Below, in pieces: positions 54,804 through 63,336 of a stretch of 64,000 bases of DNA (its first letter is position 1; the number at the start of each line of letters is the position of its first letter). The stretch comes from Micavibrio sp. (GTDB lineage: Bacteria; Pseudomonadota; Alphaproteobacteria; Micavibrionales; Micavibrionaceae). The position numbers were made by a program, and so were the translations under genes. The notes beneath the pieces are model-generated. The model was not told the DNA's origin, made no database searches, and saw only the letters and a program-made list of their open reading frames with translations. The stretch is taken from positions 51,055 through 115,054 of the forward strand of contig JAPJRC010000002.1 in the NCBI GenBank assembly GCA_030824805.1. The letters run 5' to 3'.

Positions 54804-55084
54804 ATATTAAGGTATGCTGTTAATCGGCTGATCGTTGGACGGGTGTATTTCTACCATTTTAATGCTTAAGCCGTGGAATTGTATAGGGAATTCGGCAGCT
54901 TTCAAGGATCGCGCACAGCCGATTGCGCCGTATATAAGCCGCTGTTTTTCAAAGGCCTTCCGGATGATTTTGCCAATTTCCTTTGCAAGATCTGCGAACG
55001 GGCATACAATTTCACCACAAAAGCCGCTTGCTGTTTTCAATAATATGGCTTAGTTATAGAAAATATTTTTAAGGGGACTGAAAT
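54804..55084. other. 280-bp region between flhA and the lipoprotein gene
   Basis: Only one coding candidate is seen, at 54807-55040 on the minus strand (77 residues). It opens only with TTG, has no Shine-Dalgarno, and ends 4 bp before flhA. Its codon use looks coding-like, with a helical stretch (AKEIGKIIRKAFEKQRL). It could be a small flagellar-operon gene, a decayed one, or chance. I do not commit to it as a gene. Confidence 0.4.
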
Positions 55085-56107
55085 ATGAAACGCATGTCGA
55101 AACTTCTGATGGTTCTGTCCGTACTCGCTCTCGGCGCCTGTGAGCACTATAGCGATGATCTCGCATCGCTCGACGGTCCGATGAAAACAAACCAGACGAC
55201 ACTGGCCTATGCCTCTGCCGCACCGGTATCGCCACAGGATATCGCACCGGCAGCGGGCGGTCCTGCCGCCACGGGTGGATCGATCAACACTTTCCTTGCG
55301 CGCGAATATTACGATCTGGCCCGCTATGAAAACGACAAGGCGTATGATTACAAAGCCGCCAAGCAATACACGAAGAAAGCCGTAAGCGCGCAAAAAGGGC
55401 AGTTCACAGGTCCCTCCAAAATTTCTGCCTTTGATATTCCTTCCCAGCATGTGGGCGAATTGACACAAGCGCGTTCCGATCTTATCGCCGCCCTCAAAAC
55501 ACAAAACACGCCGGAAAACGGCCCGGCATTGGCAAAAGCGCAATCCAGCTTTGACTGCTGGCTTGAGCGCGCGGAAGAGGCGGACGAAGACACGCATTTT
55601 GCCGAATGCAAAACCCAGTTCGAACAATCCATGGCTATGCTGATTATGCCGGCCGCGGGAGAAGCCGATGCCTCCACGGTTTTCCAGATCGGCTTCCTGC
55701 AAACCAGCGCGGTTCCGGATGACGCTTCCAAAAACCGCATTGAGTATATTGCCAATTATCTTTTGAAGCCTGAAAACGCTCCTTTGAAGGTCGCATTGTC
55801 CGCACCGGGCGATGAAGTGGGCGCGGCCCGTATTGCCGCGGTACAGAATGCGTTTGCCGCCAAAGGCGTTACGCCCGACCGCATCACCATAGTGCCTTCG
55901 GAAGCCATTCCGGCGACCGTACCGCCAACACAGGCCGTCAACGACGGCGTGAAAGTTGTCTTTATCGGTTCGACGCAGGTAACGACCACAACGACCACGA
56001 CGAAATTCGTGCCGGTAACGCCAGGCCAGATCGATCCGGCCACTGTCGGCCCGTCGGTGCATCATGAGCTGCCGGTCATGCCCAAGCCTGCGCCGGTCAC
56101 GCAATAA
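55085..56107 (+). CDS. Lipoprotein of 340 residues with a possible OmpA-like C-terminus
   Basis: A lipoprotein signal is clear: MKRMSKLLMVLSVLALGACE, lipidated Cys19. The rest has a disordered Ala/Pro/Gly part (about 40-65), a helical region with AREYYDLARYENDKAYDY and a C-terminal alpha/beta part (PLKVALSAPGDEVGAARIAAVQNAFAA, KVVFIGS) that recalls OmpA-like folds in pattern, though the peptidoglycan-binding Asp/Arg are not evident. A run of seven Thr (VTTTTTTTKF) sits near residue 305. It ends before a strong terminator. Its role is unknown. Confidence 0.82.
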   Translation: MKRMSKLLMVLSVLALGACEHYSDDLASLDGPMKTNQTTLAYASAAPVSPQDIAPAAGGPAATGGSINTFLAREYYDLARYENDKAYDYKAAKQYTKKAVSAQKGQFTGPSKISAFDIPSQHVGELTQARSDLIAALKTQNTPENGPALAKAQSSFDCWLERAEEADEDTHFAECKTQFEQSMAMLIMPAAGEADASTVFQIGFLQTSAVPDDASKNRIEYIANYLLKPENAPLKVALSAPGDEVGAARIAAVQNAFAAKGVTPDRITIVPSEAIPATVPPTQAVNDGVKVVFIGSTQVTTTTTTTKFVPVTPGQIDPATVGPSVHHELPVMPKPAPVTQ

Positions 56108-56131
56108 GTTTACAGAGAGACTATCCATAAG

Positions 56132-56155
56132 CCCCGCAGAAATGCGGGGTTTTTT
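56132..56155 (+). terminator. Intrinsic terminator after the lipoprotein gene
   Basis: Stem CCCCGC / GCGGGG with the loop AGAAAT, followed by six T residues. It lies 25 bp after the stop. Confidence 0.9.
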
Positions 56156-56241
56156 CTTGAAATACTTTTGCCTTGTGGTGCTGTACGGCGCAGAATGGTA
56201 TCAAGATACGAATTGATTCGTTCTCTACCGGGGGCCTTCCT

Positions 56242-56559
56242 TTGCGTTCTGTTTTTTTGACATTAGCCATGACTGTGTCGTGCCTTGCTTCCATGGGCAC
56301 GATGAATGCGTATGCATTCGACGACGCGGACACGCCTGCTCCGACGCTTGAAACGCCTGCATCGCGCGCACCGGGCACGATCAGCCGTTATCAAAGAGAA
56401 ATCATTGTAACGGGCGGCACGAACAACCCGAACGCCTCACCGCAATCGCAGTATTTCGATGATGTCATGGACCATCTGGAAGCGTTGATGGCGGATGAAA
56501 TTGCAAAGAACAACAAGATCGCCGTTCTTCAGCAAAAGATTCCCGGCTACAAATTCTAG
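56242..56559 (+). CDS. Small exported protein with a SRYQREIIV...IPGYKF motif (copy 1)
   Basis: I place the start at TTG 56242, which follows GGGGG and gives a 25-residue signal peptide (MRSVFLTLAMTV...NAYA, cleavage AYA-FDD). The mature 80 residues have the block SRYQREIIVTGG, a Pro/Asn linker, a helix (YFDDVMDHLEALMADEIAKN) and the end LQQKIPGYKF. It is paralogous to the next gene. The function is unknown; the place beside flbD may indicate a flagellar envelope role. Confidence 0.72.
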   Translation: MRSVFLTLAMTVSCLASMGTMNAYAFDDADTPAPTLETPASRAPGTISRYQREIIVTGGTNNPNASPQSQYFDDVMDHLEALMADEIAKNNKIAVLQQKIPGYKF

Positions 56560-56628
56560 CAAAGTTATCTTCCTAAAATTTTATCTATAAAAAACAGTTT
56601 CTTCATATCGGTGTGATGAAATGGGCGA

Positions 56629-56961
56629 ATGCAAAAATCCGTCATTCGCTTCACAGCTCTTTTATCCTGTTCATTGTTAATCGCCTGTTCGCACGACAGT
56701 GAAATGCAAACACCCAAAACGCCCGTGCCGCATTACGCGCTGCAATCGCAAAGAGGCGCGGAAGAAGTGACGATGCCCGGCTTTGTCAGCCGTTATCAGC
56801 GCGAGATAATCGTGGCGGATAACACCGATTACACGTCATCGCCCGCCGCGGAAAACTTTGACCAGATTATGGATCTTCTTGAGACGCGGATGGCACCGCA
56901 GATCGCCGAGAACAACCGCATCGCGATGATGCAGGAACAAATTCCGGGATACCGCTTCTAA
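56629..56961 (+). CDS. Small lipoprotein with a SRYQREIIV...IPGYRF motif (copy 2)
   Basis: The 110 residues start with a lipoprotein signal (MQKSVIRFTALLSCSLLIAC, lipidated Cys20). The mature part repeats the pattern of the preceding gene: VSRYQREIIVADNTD, a helix (NFDQIMDLLETRMAPQIAEN) and MQEQIPGYRF at the C-terminus. One copy is predicted soluble or periplasmic, this one lipid anchored. It lies 70 bp after copy 1 and ends 2 bp from the convergent flbD stop. Confidence 0.78.
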   Translation: MQKSVIRFTALLSCSLLIACSHDSEMQTPKTPVPHYALQSQRGAEEVTMPGFVSRYQREIIVADNTDYTSSPAAENFDQIMDLLETRMAPQIAENNRIAMMQEQIPGYRF

Positions 56962-56963
56962 AA

Positions 56964-58370
56964 TTAGAACCCGCCGCCGACAGCGGGCGGTATATCCACG
57001 CCTTCATCCTTGTACTGCGCCAGTTTGTTACGCAGCGTTCGAATGGAAATGCCGAGGATGTTTGCTGCATGCGTGCGGTTGCCAAGGCAATGGCCCAGCG
57101 TGTCTATAATCATATCGCGTTCCACATCCGCAATCGTGCGGCCGACGAGGGATTCCACGCCGCCTGTGTTTTTAACGGCAGGCGCGGATGGTTGTGCGGC
57201 GCTGCCGACGCCCGTGGGGCTCGGTGCATTGCCGGGTGTTGCCGCGCTGGCGGCGGTAGAGGAGGTGAATTCGCTCGACTGGATATGGATGGCGTCGGGC
57301 TCCAGCTCGTCTTCCAGGCTCATCAAAATCGCGCGGTGCATGGTGTTTTCCAGCTCGCGTATGTTGCCGCGCCAGTTGTAAGCGGCGAGCTTCTTTTGTG
57401 AATCTTTAGAAAGCTTTTTCTTCGGCACGCCGTTCGCATCGGCGTATTTGTCGGTAAAGAACTGGGCGAGGGGGATGATATCGCCCGGACGTTCGCGCAG
57501 GGCGGGCAGTTTGATGTTCACGACGTTAAGGCGGAAGTACAAATCTTCGCGGAATTCGCCTTTTTGTACCGATTGCTCAAGATTGCGGTTGGACGTGGCA
57601 AGAATGCGCACATCCACCTTCACCGCGTCGTTGGAGCCTACGCGCGTGATTTCCTTTTCCTGAATGGCGCGGAGCAGTTTTGCCTGCAGGAGCGGATGCA
57701 TCTCTGAAACCTCGTCGAGCAGCAGCGTACCGCCCGAAGATTCTTCAAACTTGCCGATACGGCGTGCGTTCGCACCGGTGAAGGCGCCTTTTTCGTGCCC
57801 GAACAGTTCGGATTCCAGAAGGTTTTCAGGAATAGCCGCGCAGTTGACGGCGATGAACGGCCCGTCTTTGCGTTTGGATTTCTTGTGCATGTAGCGCGAC
57901 ATGATCTCCTTACCGGTGCCGGACTCGCCGGTGATAAGGACTGTGGCTTCGGAAGGCGCGATCTTGTCGGCGAGTTTCAGGACGTTCTGCATCGCCACAT
58001 CATTGGCGATCATCGAAGAGGGTTCTTCTGCCACGGCTTCGAGAACGGCCGCGATCAGTTCCGCATCCGGCGGAAGCGGGATGTATTCCTTCGCGCCGTC
58101 CTGAATGGCTTTGACAGCGGTGCGGGCATCGGAGCCTATACCACAGGCAACGACAGGAATGGATATACGGTTTTCTTCCAGTGCGGCCACAAACGGCCCG
58201 ATCTTTTGTTTGACGTCGCACATTACGACATCCGCGCCTTTGCCGTTCAGCAGCGCGCCGAGAGCCTCTTCGGTGTCTTCACAATGAATGACCTTCGCAC
58301 CTTTTTGCAGGGCGATTTTGCCCGCGATGCTGATATAGCCTTCCAGATGTCCAACGATCATTAAACGCAT
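56964..58370 (-). CDS. flbD: Sigma-54-dependent flagellar transcription regulator FlbD
   Basis: The 468 residues comprise an atypical receiver-like domain (1-115), an AAA+ domain (about 125-360) with Walker A ITGESGTGKEIMSR, the sigma-54 contact GAFTGA (in FGHEKGAFTGANAR), Walker B GTLLLDEVSEM, and a Fis-type helix-turn-helix at the C-terminus (NRTHAANILGISIRTLRNKL). The receiver keeps an Asp at 52 but lacks the acidic pair (Gly-His in IVGHLEG), as in Caulobacter FlbD-type regulators. It is the last gene of the fliF operon. Confidence 0.92.
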   Translation of the reverse strand: MRLMIVGHLEGYISIAGKIALQKGAKVIHCEDTEEALGALLNGKGADVVMCDVKQKIGPFVAALEENRISIPVVACGIGSDARTAVKAIQDGAKEYIPLPPDAELIAAVLEAVAEEPSSMIANDVAMQNVLKLADKIAPSEATVLITGESGTGKEIMSRYMHKKSKRKDGPFIAVNCAAIPENLLESELFGHEKGAFTGANARRIGKFEESSGGTLLLDEVSEMHPLLQAKLLRAIQEKEITRVGSNDAVKVDVRILATSNRNLEQSVQKGEFREDLYFRLNVVNIKLPALRERPGDIIPLAQFFTDKYADANGVPKKKLSKDSQKKLAAYNWRGNIRELENTMHRAILMSLEDELEPDAIHIQSSEFTSSTAASAATPGNAPSPTGVGSAAQPSAPAVKNTGGVESLVGRTIADVERDMIIDTLGHCLGNRTHAANILGISIRTLRNKLAQYKDEGVDIPPAVGGGF

Positions 58371-58376
58371 AGTCTT

Positions 58377-58631
58377 TTAGTCTTTCTTTTTGTAGCGATT
58401 TTCCAGCCACCATTTTTTTACGAAGGGGATAGTAACGGTTGAAAACAAATAGCCAAAGACCGGCACAGTCGCATGCAGATAGGCTTTTTCATGGCCCAGC
58501 ATGGGCAAATATATCAAAAGGAAAACATATGTCAGAACGCAAATCATAAGCTTGCGCGCCCACGAAGTTTCCCATGCTTTGTCTGCTTCAACGCGGGCGT
58601 TTCTTTGAAGAATCGGATCGAGGTCGCTCAT
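58377..58631 (-). CDS. Small two-helix membrane protein within the flagellar operon
   Basis: The 84 residues have a short N-terminal helix, then two hydrophobic segments (about 28-48 and 52-72) and a basic tail (KKWWLENRYKKKD). The block ARVEADKAWETSWARK before the first helix is the kind of motif seen in a family of small bacterial membrane proteins of unknown role. Gaps to fliN and flbD are 6 nt each, so it is translated with them. A motor or export function is possible but not shown. Confidence 0.78.
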   Translation of the reverse strand: MSDLDPILQRNARVEADKAWETSWARKLMICVLTYVFLLIYLPMLGHEKAYLHATVPVFGYLFSTVTIPFVKKWWLENRYKKKD

Positions 58632-58637
58632 GAGCCG

Positions 58638-58985
58638 TTAGCCCCGGTCGGATTTCACGATCTCGGTCATGGTCACGCCGAGCTTGTCTTCCACAACGAC
58701 GACTTCGCCGCGCGCGACAAGACGGTTGTTGACGTAGATATCGATGGCTTCACCGACTTTGCGGTCAAGTTCTACCACCGCGCCTCTCCCTAGTTTCAGA
58801 AGCTGGCTGACCTGCATGGTGGAGCGTCCCAAAACGGCGGATATCTGGACAGGGATGTCATAGATGGCGGAAACGTCGTTTGCCATCGGTTCGCCGATCG
58901 GCCAGTCGCGCTCTGCTTCGCGTGCCCCTTCGGCTTCCTGAATCTGGTTGTAGGAAAGGTCTTTTTCCTGTGTTTCGTCACTCAT
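58638..58985 (-). CDS. fliN: Flagellar motor switch protein FliN
   Basis: FliN is part of the cytoplasmic C-ring and binds phospho-CheY and FliH. The 115 residues have an N-terminal polar tail and the SpoA (FliN C) domain (about 40-112) with YDIPVQISAVLGRSTMQVSQ, LLKLGRGAVVELDR and VNNRLVARGEVVVVEDKLGV. The ATG overlaps the fliH stop by four bases. Confidence 0.95.
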   Translation of the reverse strand: MSDETQEKDLSYNQIQEAEGAREAERDWPIGEPMANDVSAIYDIPVQISAVLGRSTMQVSQLLKLGRGAVVELDRKVGEAIDIYVNNRLVARGEVVVVEDKLGVTMTEIVKSDRG

Positions 58986-59704
58986 GGTGTCTCTCCCTCA
59001 GCGCTGGCAGCTGATTCGTCCTTGTCTTCCAATAATACATCACTATTGGCCATATCACTATCATTCAAATCAACGGCTTGCGGCAGGCGCTCACGCAGCA
59101 CTGCCTCGATATTCCGGCGTATGTCGCGCGCGGTGCGCAAAGAATCCCGCGTGGCGCCCCCATCGCTCCATTCCAGGCGGCAATCGCCGGGAGAAAGGGC
59201 AGGGTCTTCCACAACGCGCCACAACACTTCCTCGTGCTCACCGCTCCGGATGCGCGAAATGAGCGTCTCTATTTCGCCTTTCATCCCTTGCGGCACGGAA
59301 ATCTTTATTTCCTTGGTCTTTCTGTGGTCTATGAGCGTTTTCTCGATGATTTTATGAACTTCCTCGTGGCCCAGTTTTTCATTCAGCGAGGGAAAAATCA
59401 GGTCCAGCGTGGCTACGGCAAGCCGCAGGGATTCTTTTTCGAAAACAGATTCCCGCACCGTTTCCGCAGCGAACAAGCGGGAAAAGCCGTCGGCTATAAC
59501 CTTGAGCGTATCGGCCACATGGGTTTCGCGGGCTTCGCGCTGTTCTTTCTGGCCTTGCTGGCGCCCTTGTTCGAAAGCGATGTCTTTCGCGGCGGCAAGC
59601 TCGTCTTCGGAAAAAACCGGAGGTGGCGGCGGCAAATTCTCGACCGCCTCGTCTTTGGGCGGTGCGTCGAAAATATTAACGTCGAAAAAGAACTTTTTAT
59701 CCAT
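58982..59704 (-). CDS. fliH: Flagellar assembly protein FliH
   Basis: FliH binds the ATPase FliI and docks it at the C-ring. The 240 residues have a Pro-rich stretch (near 25), a coiled coil with a short GxxxG-like run (AFEQGRQQGQKEQREARE) and the V-ATPase E-like C-terminal domain (about 100-215). The acidic C-terminal tail is long (SDMANSDVLLEDKDE). The assignment rests on place between fliG and fliN and on these features. Confidence 0.85.
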   Translation of the reverse strand: MDKKFFFDVNIFDAPPKDEAVENLPPPPPVFSEDELAAAKDIAFEQGRQQGQKEQREARETHVADTLKVIADGFSRLFAAETVRESVFEKESLRLAVATLDLIFPSLNEKLGHEEVHKIIEKTLIDHRKTKEIKISVPQGMKGEIETLISRIRSGEHEEVLWRVVEDPALSPGDCRLEWSDGGATRDSLRTARDIRRNIEAVLRERLPQAVDLNDSDMANSDVLLEDKDESAASAEGETP

Positions 59705-59742
59705 TCAAAACCTGATGCCTGCGTAAGGCGGAAAACCATACG

Positions 59743-60762
59743 CTAGTAGATAAGCTCGTCTTCCTCGCTGCCGGAAGAGATGGTGATTTCGCCGCGCGCT
59801 TCCAGATCCTTGGCAACCCCGACAACGTGAAGCTGCGCTTCCTCGACATCTTTAAGGCGGACAGGGCCCATGGCACCCATATCTTCGCGCATGATCTTCG
59901 CTGCACGTTCGGACATGTTCGAGAAGAAGAGGTCGCGCAGCGTGTCTGTCGCGCCTTTGAGCGCGGTCGGCAACTTGTCTTTGTCGGATGCGCGGATAAT
60001 CGCCTGGATACCGGCCGGAGGAACCTTTTGAAGGTCTTCGAAGGTGAACATAAGCGAGCGGATTTTCTCGGCCGATTCCGGGACGGTCTTTTCGAGTGCT
60101 TCCATGAATTTGGATTCCGCGGCACGGTCCAGATTGTTGAAGATCTCGGCCATGTGCTCGTGGGAATCGCGGCGCGCGGTTCTTGCGAGGTTCGACATGA
60201 ATTCCTGGCGCAGCGTTTTCTCGACATCGTCGAGAACGTCTTTCTGCACGGCTTCCATGCGAAGCATGCGGTGGATGACTTCGAGTGCGAAGCTTTCAGG
60301 GAGCAGGGCGAGAACCTTGCCGGCGTGATCGGTCGTAATCTTCGACATGACGACGGCAACGGTTTGCGGATATTCCTTTTGCAGGAAGTTTGCGAGCGTT
60401 TCTTCGTTTACGTTCGCAAGCTTTTCCCACATGGTGCGACCGGCCGGACCACGGATCTCTTCCATGATCTGGTCGATCTTTTCCTTGCTCATACCGGCCT
60501 TCAGGAGAAGGCGCTCGGTGGATTCCTGCGAACCCACAAGCGTGCCGGAAGATGACATCTGCTCTGCGAAGTCGACGAATAGGCGTTCAACGACATTCGC
60601 GTTGACCTTACCGAGTGTGGCCATGGTTTGCGAAAGTTCGAGGATTTCCTCGTCGTCCATATGTTCGAAAATCTTGGCGGTGTAATCTTCGCCGAGCGCG
60701 AGCATGAAGATGGCCGCCTTTTCGGTGCCACTTAAGGTTCTATAATCTTCCCTTACCCGCAT
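59743..60762 (-). CDS. fliG: Flagellar motor switch protein FliG
   Basis: FliG couples the stator to the rotor. The 339 residues are three armadillo-like domains. N-terminal residues [16 protein letters not shown], the middle EHMD-type surface ([20 protein letters not shown]) and the C-terminal torque helix ([22 protein letters not shown] with the charged Arg-Glu-Asp) are visible. The ATG follows AGGGG and is 21 nt after fliF. Confidence 0.97.
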   Translation of the reverse strand: MRVREDYRTLSGTEKAAIFMLALGEDYTAKIFEHMDDEEILELSQTMATLGKVNANVVERLFVDFAEQMSSSGTLVGSQESTERLLLKAGMSKEKIDQIMEEIRGPAGRTMWEKLANVNEETLANFLQKEYPQTVAVVMSKITTDHAGKVLALLPESFALEVIHRMLRMEAVQKDVLDDVEKTLRQEFMSNLARTARRDSHEHMAEIFNNLDRAAESKFMEALEKTVPESAEKIRSLMFTFEDLQKVPPAGIQAIIRASDKDKLPTALKGATDTLRDLFFSNMSERAAKIMREDMGAMGPVRLKDVEEAQLHVVGVAKDLEARGEITISSGSEEDELIY

Positions 60763-60782
60763 ATCCCCTGATATCCCCTATA

Positions 60783-62426
60783 TCAATCCTGCGACATCCA
60801 GCTGCGGATAACCGAAACGGTTTCCGTTGGATAGGCATCTACAATGTCCTCGACTTTCTTGACGCTGGACGCTTTGACTTTACCTTCGACCTTCTGGACG
60901 TCGATCATGCTGCTACTATCATCCTCATCAAGGTTGGCAGGTTCGAATTCCTGCGCGGGTCCTTCGAGGGCGGGGGCCATGCCGCGGGATGCAATAAGGT
61001 CTGCTTCCGTTTCGTCATCCATGCCTGTGCCGCCGTCGGCTGCAATCAGGCGGCCAACCATCGGCTGGAGAACCAGCAGGATGACAAGGATGATCATGAC
61101 CGCAACCGTGATGACTTCTGCCACATCGAGCAGTTTGTTTTTGTCGAAACCAAACAGTGTGTTGTCAGGCAGGTCTTCGCTCGTGTCGATTTCCGCGAAC
61201 TGCATGTTCACGACTTCGATCGTATCGCCGCGCTCTGAATCGTATCCGATGGCGGAACGAACAAGGGCGGCAATTTTGTCGAGTTCGGCGTCGCTGCGCG
61301 GCTGGTATGTCTTTGTGCCGTCTTCCGCCGTTGCAGATGTACCGTCAACCAGAACGGCAACGGAGAGGCGGCGAATGTCGCCGCCTTCACGCACGGTGTT
61401 GCGCACGGTTTTGCTGATTTCGTAGTTTGTTGTCTCTTCGGTGCGGTTGCTGGTCGATGTCGGCGTGCCTGCGCCGAGTGTGTCCGCGCCCACGCCGGGC
61501 AGGTTGTTTTCAACTGTAACGTTTTCGGCGGTGTCTGCTTCGCTTTCCGTAGCGCCTTCTTCCACCGTTTGTGTGGAGCGCGCGACCTGCTGTTCCGGAT
61601 TGAACAGTTCTTCCGCCGTCGTAACGCGATCAAAGTTGAGCTCTGCCGTAACCGATGCGCGCACTTTGCCGTAACCGACCGTGCGGCCCACCAGATCTTC
61701 GATGGTCTGGATAAGGCGTTGTTCCTGCTTCATGCGCAGCTCTTCGGCTTTCATCGCCGCCTGATCACCCATATTGTCGCCGCCGCGTGCAAGCAGGCTG
61801 CCGTTCTGGTCGATGATCGACACCTGTTCCATTTTCAATTCCGGAACAGCGGACGCGACCAATGACTGGATCGCAGAAATTTGTTCTCTCTCTATACGCT
61901 GGCCGGGGCGAAGCTGGACCGCGACGCTCGCGGAGGCGGGGCGTGCTTCACGCGCGAAGAGTTCGCGTTGCGGCAACACCAGATGCACGCGCGCACTGCG
62001 GATAGGCTGTAGCGTGCTGATGGTGCGGGAGAGCTCTCCCTCGAGTGCGCGGAGCGCATTGATATTTTGCACGGCGTTGGTCGTGCCGAAACCGCTTTGC
62101 TTGTCGAAGATTTCATATCCCATCGATCCGCCGTTCGGCAGGCCCGCTTCGGCAAGCAGCATACGTGCACGGCCAACATCCGTATCGGCGACCATGATGC
62201 GCGAGCCGTCGGGCGAGACTTCATAAGGGATTTGCGATTCTTCCAGTTTTGCGACCATTGCGCCGGAATCGACGTTGGAGAGATCGCTGTAGAGCAGGCT
62301 CATTTCTGCCGAGGAAACGCGCAGCGAGACGAAGACGAAAAAGATCATGAGGCCGAGCAGGACAGCGCCCATAATCGCAATGCGGGCGGCGCCAAGTTGC
62401 TTTATTGTTTCCAGAAAACTGTTCAC
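60783..62426 (-). CDS. fliF: Flagellar MS-ring protein FliF
   Basis: FliF forms the MS ring in the inner membrane. The 547 residues have an N-terminal helix (about 13-35), ring-building domains (about 45-215, LYSDLSNVDSGAMVAKL and RVHLVLPQRELFAR), a proline/threonine-rich periplasmic stretch (about 285-345), a second helix (about 435-458) and a C-terminal FliG-binding segment ending SVIRSWMSQD. The start codon is GTG with AGGT upstream. It opens the operon fliF-G-H-N-(84-residue)-flbD. Confidence 0.96.
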   Translation of the reverse strand: MNSFLETIKQLGAARIAIMGAVLLGLMIFFVFVSLRVSSAEMSLLYSDLSNVDSGAMVAKLEESQIPYEVSPDGSRIMVADTDVGRARMLLAEAGLPNGGSMGYEIFDKQSGFGTTNAVQNINALRALEGELSRTISTLQPIRSARVHLVLPQRELFAREARPASASVAVQLRPGQRIEREQISAIQSLVASAVPELKMEQVSIIDQNGSLLARGGDNMGDQAAMKAEELRMKQEQRLIQTIEDLVGRTVGYGKVRASVTAELNFDRVTTAEELFNPEQQVARSTQTVEEGATESEADTAENVTVENNLPGVGADTLGAGTPTSTSNRTEETTNYEISKTVRNTVREGGDIRRLSVAVLVDGTSATAEDGTKTYQPRSDAELDKIAALVRSAIGYDSERGDTIEVVNMQFAEIDTSEDLPDNTLFGFDKNKLLDVAEVITVAVMIILVILLVLQPMVGRLIAADGGTGMDDETEADLIASRGMAPALEGPAQEFEPANLDEDDSSSMIDVQKVEGKVKASSVKKVEDIVDAYPTETVSVIRSWMSQD

Positions 62427-62574
62427 GTTTTAAAACCTGTCTAGTTGCCCATTTCAGATCACCCGCGCCACAAGAAAACCCCCAGAGGATGAGGGCAGAC
62501 GCCTGAATGACTTTTTATATTTCCCCGTTCGATCCAGCCTGGCGGTCGAATCGATAGGTCATTCATTAACTATT

Positions 62575-62589
62575 ATAAACGGTTTTTAA
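62575..62589 (-). promoter_or_regulatory. Candidate CtrA-type site upstream of fliF (7 of 8 bases)
   Basis: On the plus strand ATAA, seven bases, TTAA; read toward fliF it is TTAA-N7-TTAT. It lies about 150 bp before the fliF start, in a 250-bp spacer that holds no gene. One mismatch from consensus; candidate only. Confidence 0.35.
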
Positions 62590-62677
62590 GGGTTTTTCCA
62601 CCGCCGATCGTAAGGCGGCCGCACATGGGGCGGCGGCGCTTTTCCTTGCCTTACAAAGTGCTAGACCGGCGTCTGGC

Positions 62678-62953
62678 TTAAGAAGAAGGGGGGTGTTTGC
62701 TGTGCTCGGCGCGACGGTAACGGTTCAAATGTGTGGTTCTTAACGCACCCGGACCGTGCCGGTTAAGAGCGATTTTCCATGATTCAAGCTCTTCCGCGGT
62801 CAGGGAATACCGCTGGCAGGCCTGCTCGTCCGTCAGGATGCCGTTTTCTATCGCCTTTATAACGGCCAGCTTCCTCGATTTTACCCAACGCTGCGTGGTT
62901 GGTGGGGGTAAAAGCGTGATTTCCGCGCCGTAGCTATGTGTTTGTTCCGTCAT
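62678..62953 (-). CDS. sciP: CtrA inhibitor SciP (DUF1153)
   Basis: SciP is a small DNA-binding protein that blocks CtrA-dependent transcription. From the ATG at 62953 the 91 residues have the family order: LLPPPTTQRWVKSRKLAVIK, GILTDEQACQRYSLTAEELE and WKIALNRHGPGALRTTHLNR. Upstream ATGs at 62959 and 62965 would add two or four residues. It starts 250 bp upstream of fliF on the same strand. Confidence 0.92.
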   Translation of the reverse strand: MTEQTHSYGAEITLLPPPTTQRWVKSRKLAVIKAIENGILTDEQACQRYSLTAEELESWKIALNRHGPGALRTTHLNRYRRAEHSKHPPSS

Positions 62954-62965
62954 AAGCATACCCAT

Positions 62966-63336
62966 ATATTTTTGTAATATGAAAATATTATGGGCCGAAT
63001 CTTGTTAATGAACCCCTAATTCCCGGGTAAAAAAATCAGCGCAGGGAAGGGGTTGAATTTATTAGACATTATTGATTGTAGTACTTTTGATCGTACACTT
63101 AATACAGTAATGATTTTACATTTACAGTATTCATAAATTATTGATGCGCAATTTTTATTGCAGTATTAGGCTTAACCAAATAATTAACAAAACCCTACTG
63201 TGGAATGCGCGGTCCGTTAGTTGATCGATTATTTGCCTTAAAGGTGCAAAAAAGTTGACAATCTGACCCTGTTTTGGTAGAGTGATAGTAGGGTAGTGTG
63301 CCGCTCAAACCGCACACTTTGGTTAGGAAATTAAGA
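62966..63336. other. 371-bp AT-rich region upstream of flaG and sciP
   Basis: No gene is seen. It contains TTAA-N7-CTAA at 63005-63019 (one mismatch from a CtrA site, 40 bp upstream of sciP), the pair TTAA-N8-TTAA at 63172-63187 (wrong spacing), and the flaG promoter candidate. The AT content is well above the flanking coding parts. Confidence 0.55.
63255..63283 (+). promoter_or_regulatory. Candidate sigma-70 type promoter for flaG
   Basis: A perfect TTGACA (63255-63260) is followed after 17 bp by TAGAGT (four of six -10 bases), 54 bp before the flaG ATG. Confidence 0.45.

Noticed and set aside
54835..55053. Plus-strand 72-codon frame opposite the flhA upstream region
   Set aside because: TTG start only, Cys/Ile-rich shadow-like composition, and no ribosome binding site.
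62521..62560. tRNA T-loop-like string GTTCGATCC
   Set aside because: The upstream 70 bases do not fold into D- and anticodon arms and there is no acceptor pairing.
63172..63187. TTAA pair upstream of flaG as a CtrA site
   Set aside because: The gap is eight bases instead of seven; retained only as a remark in the region entry.
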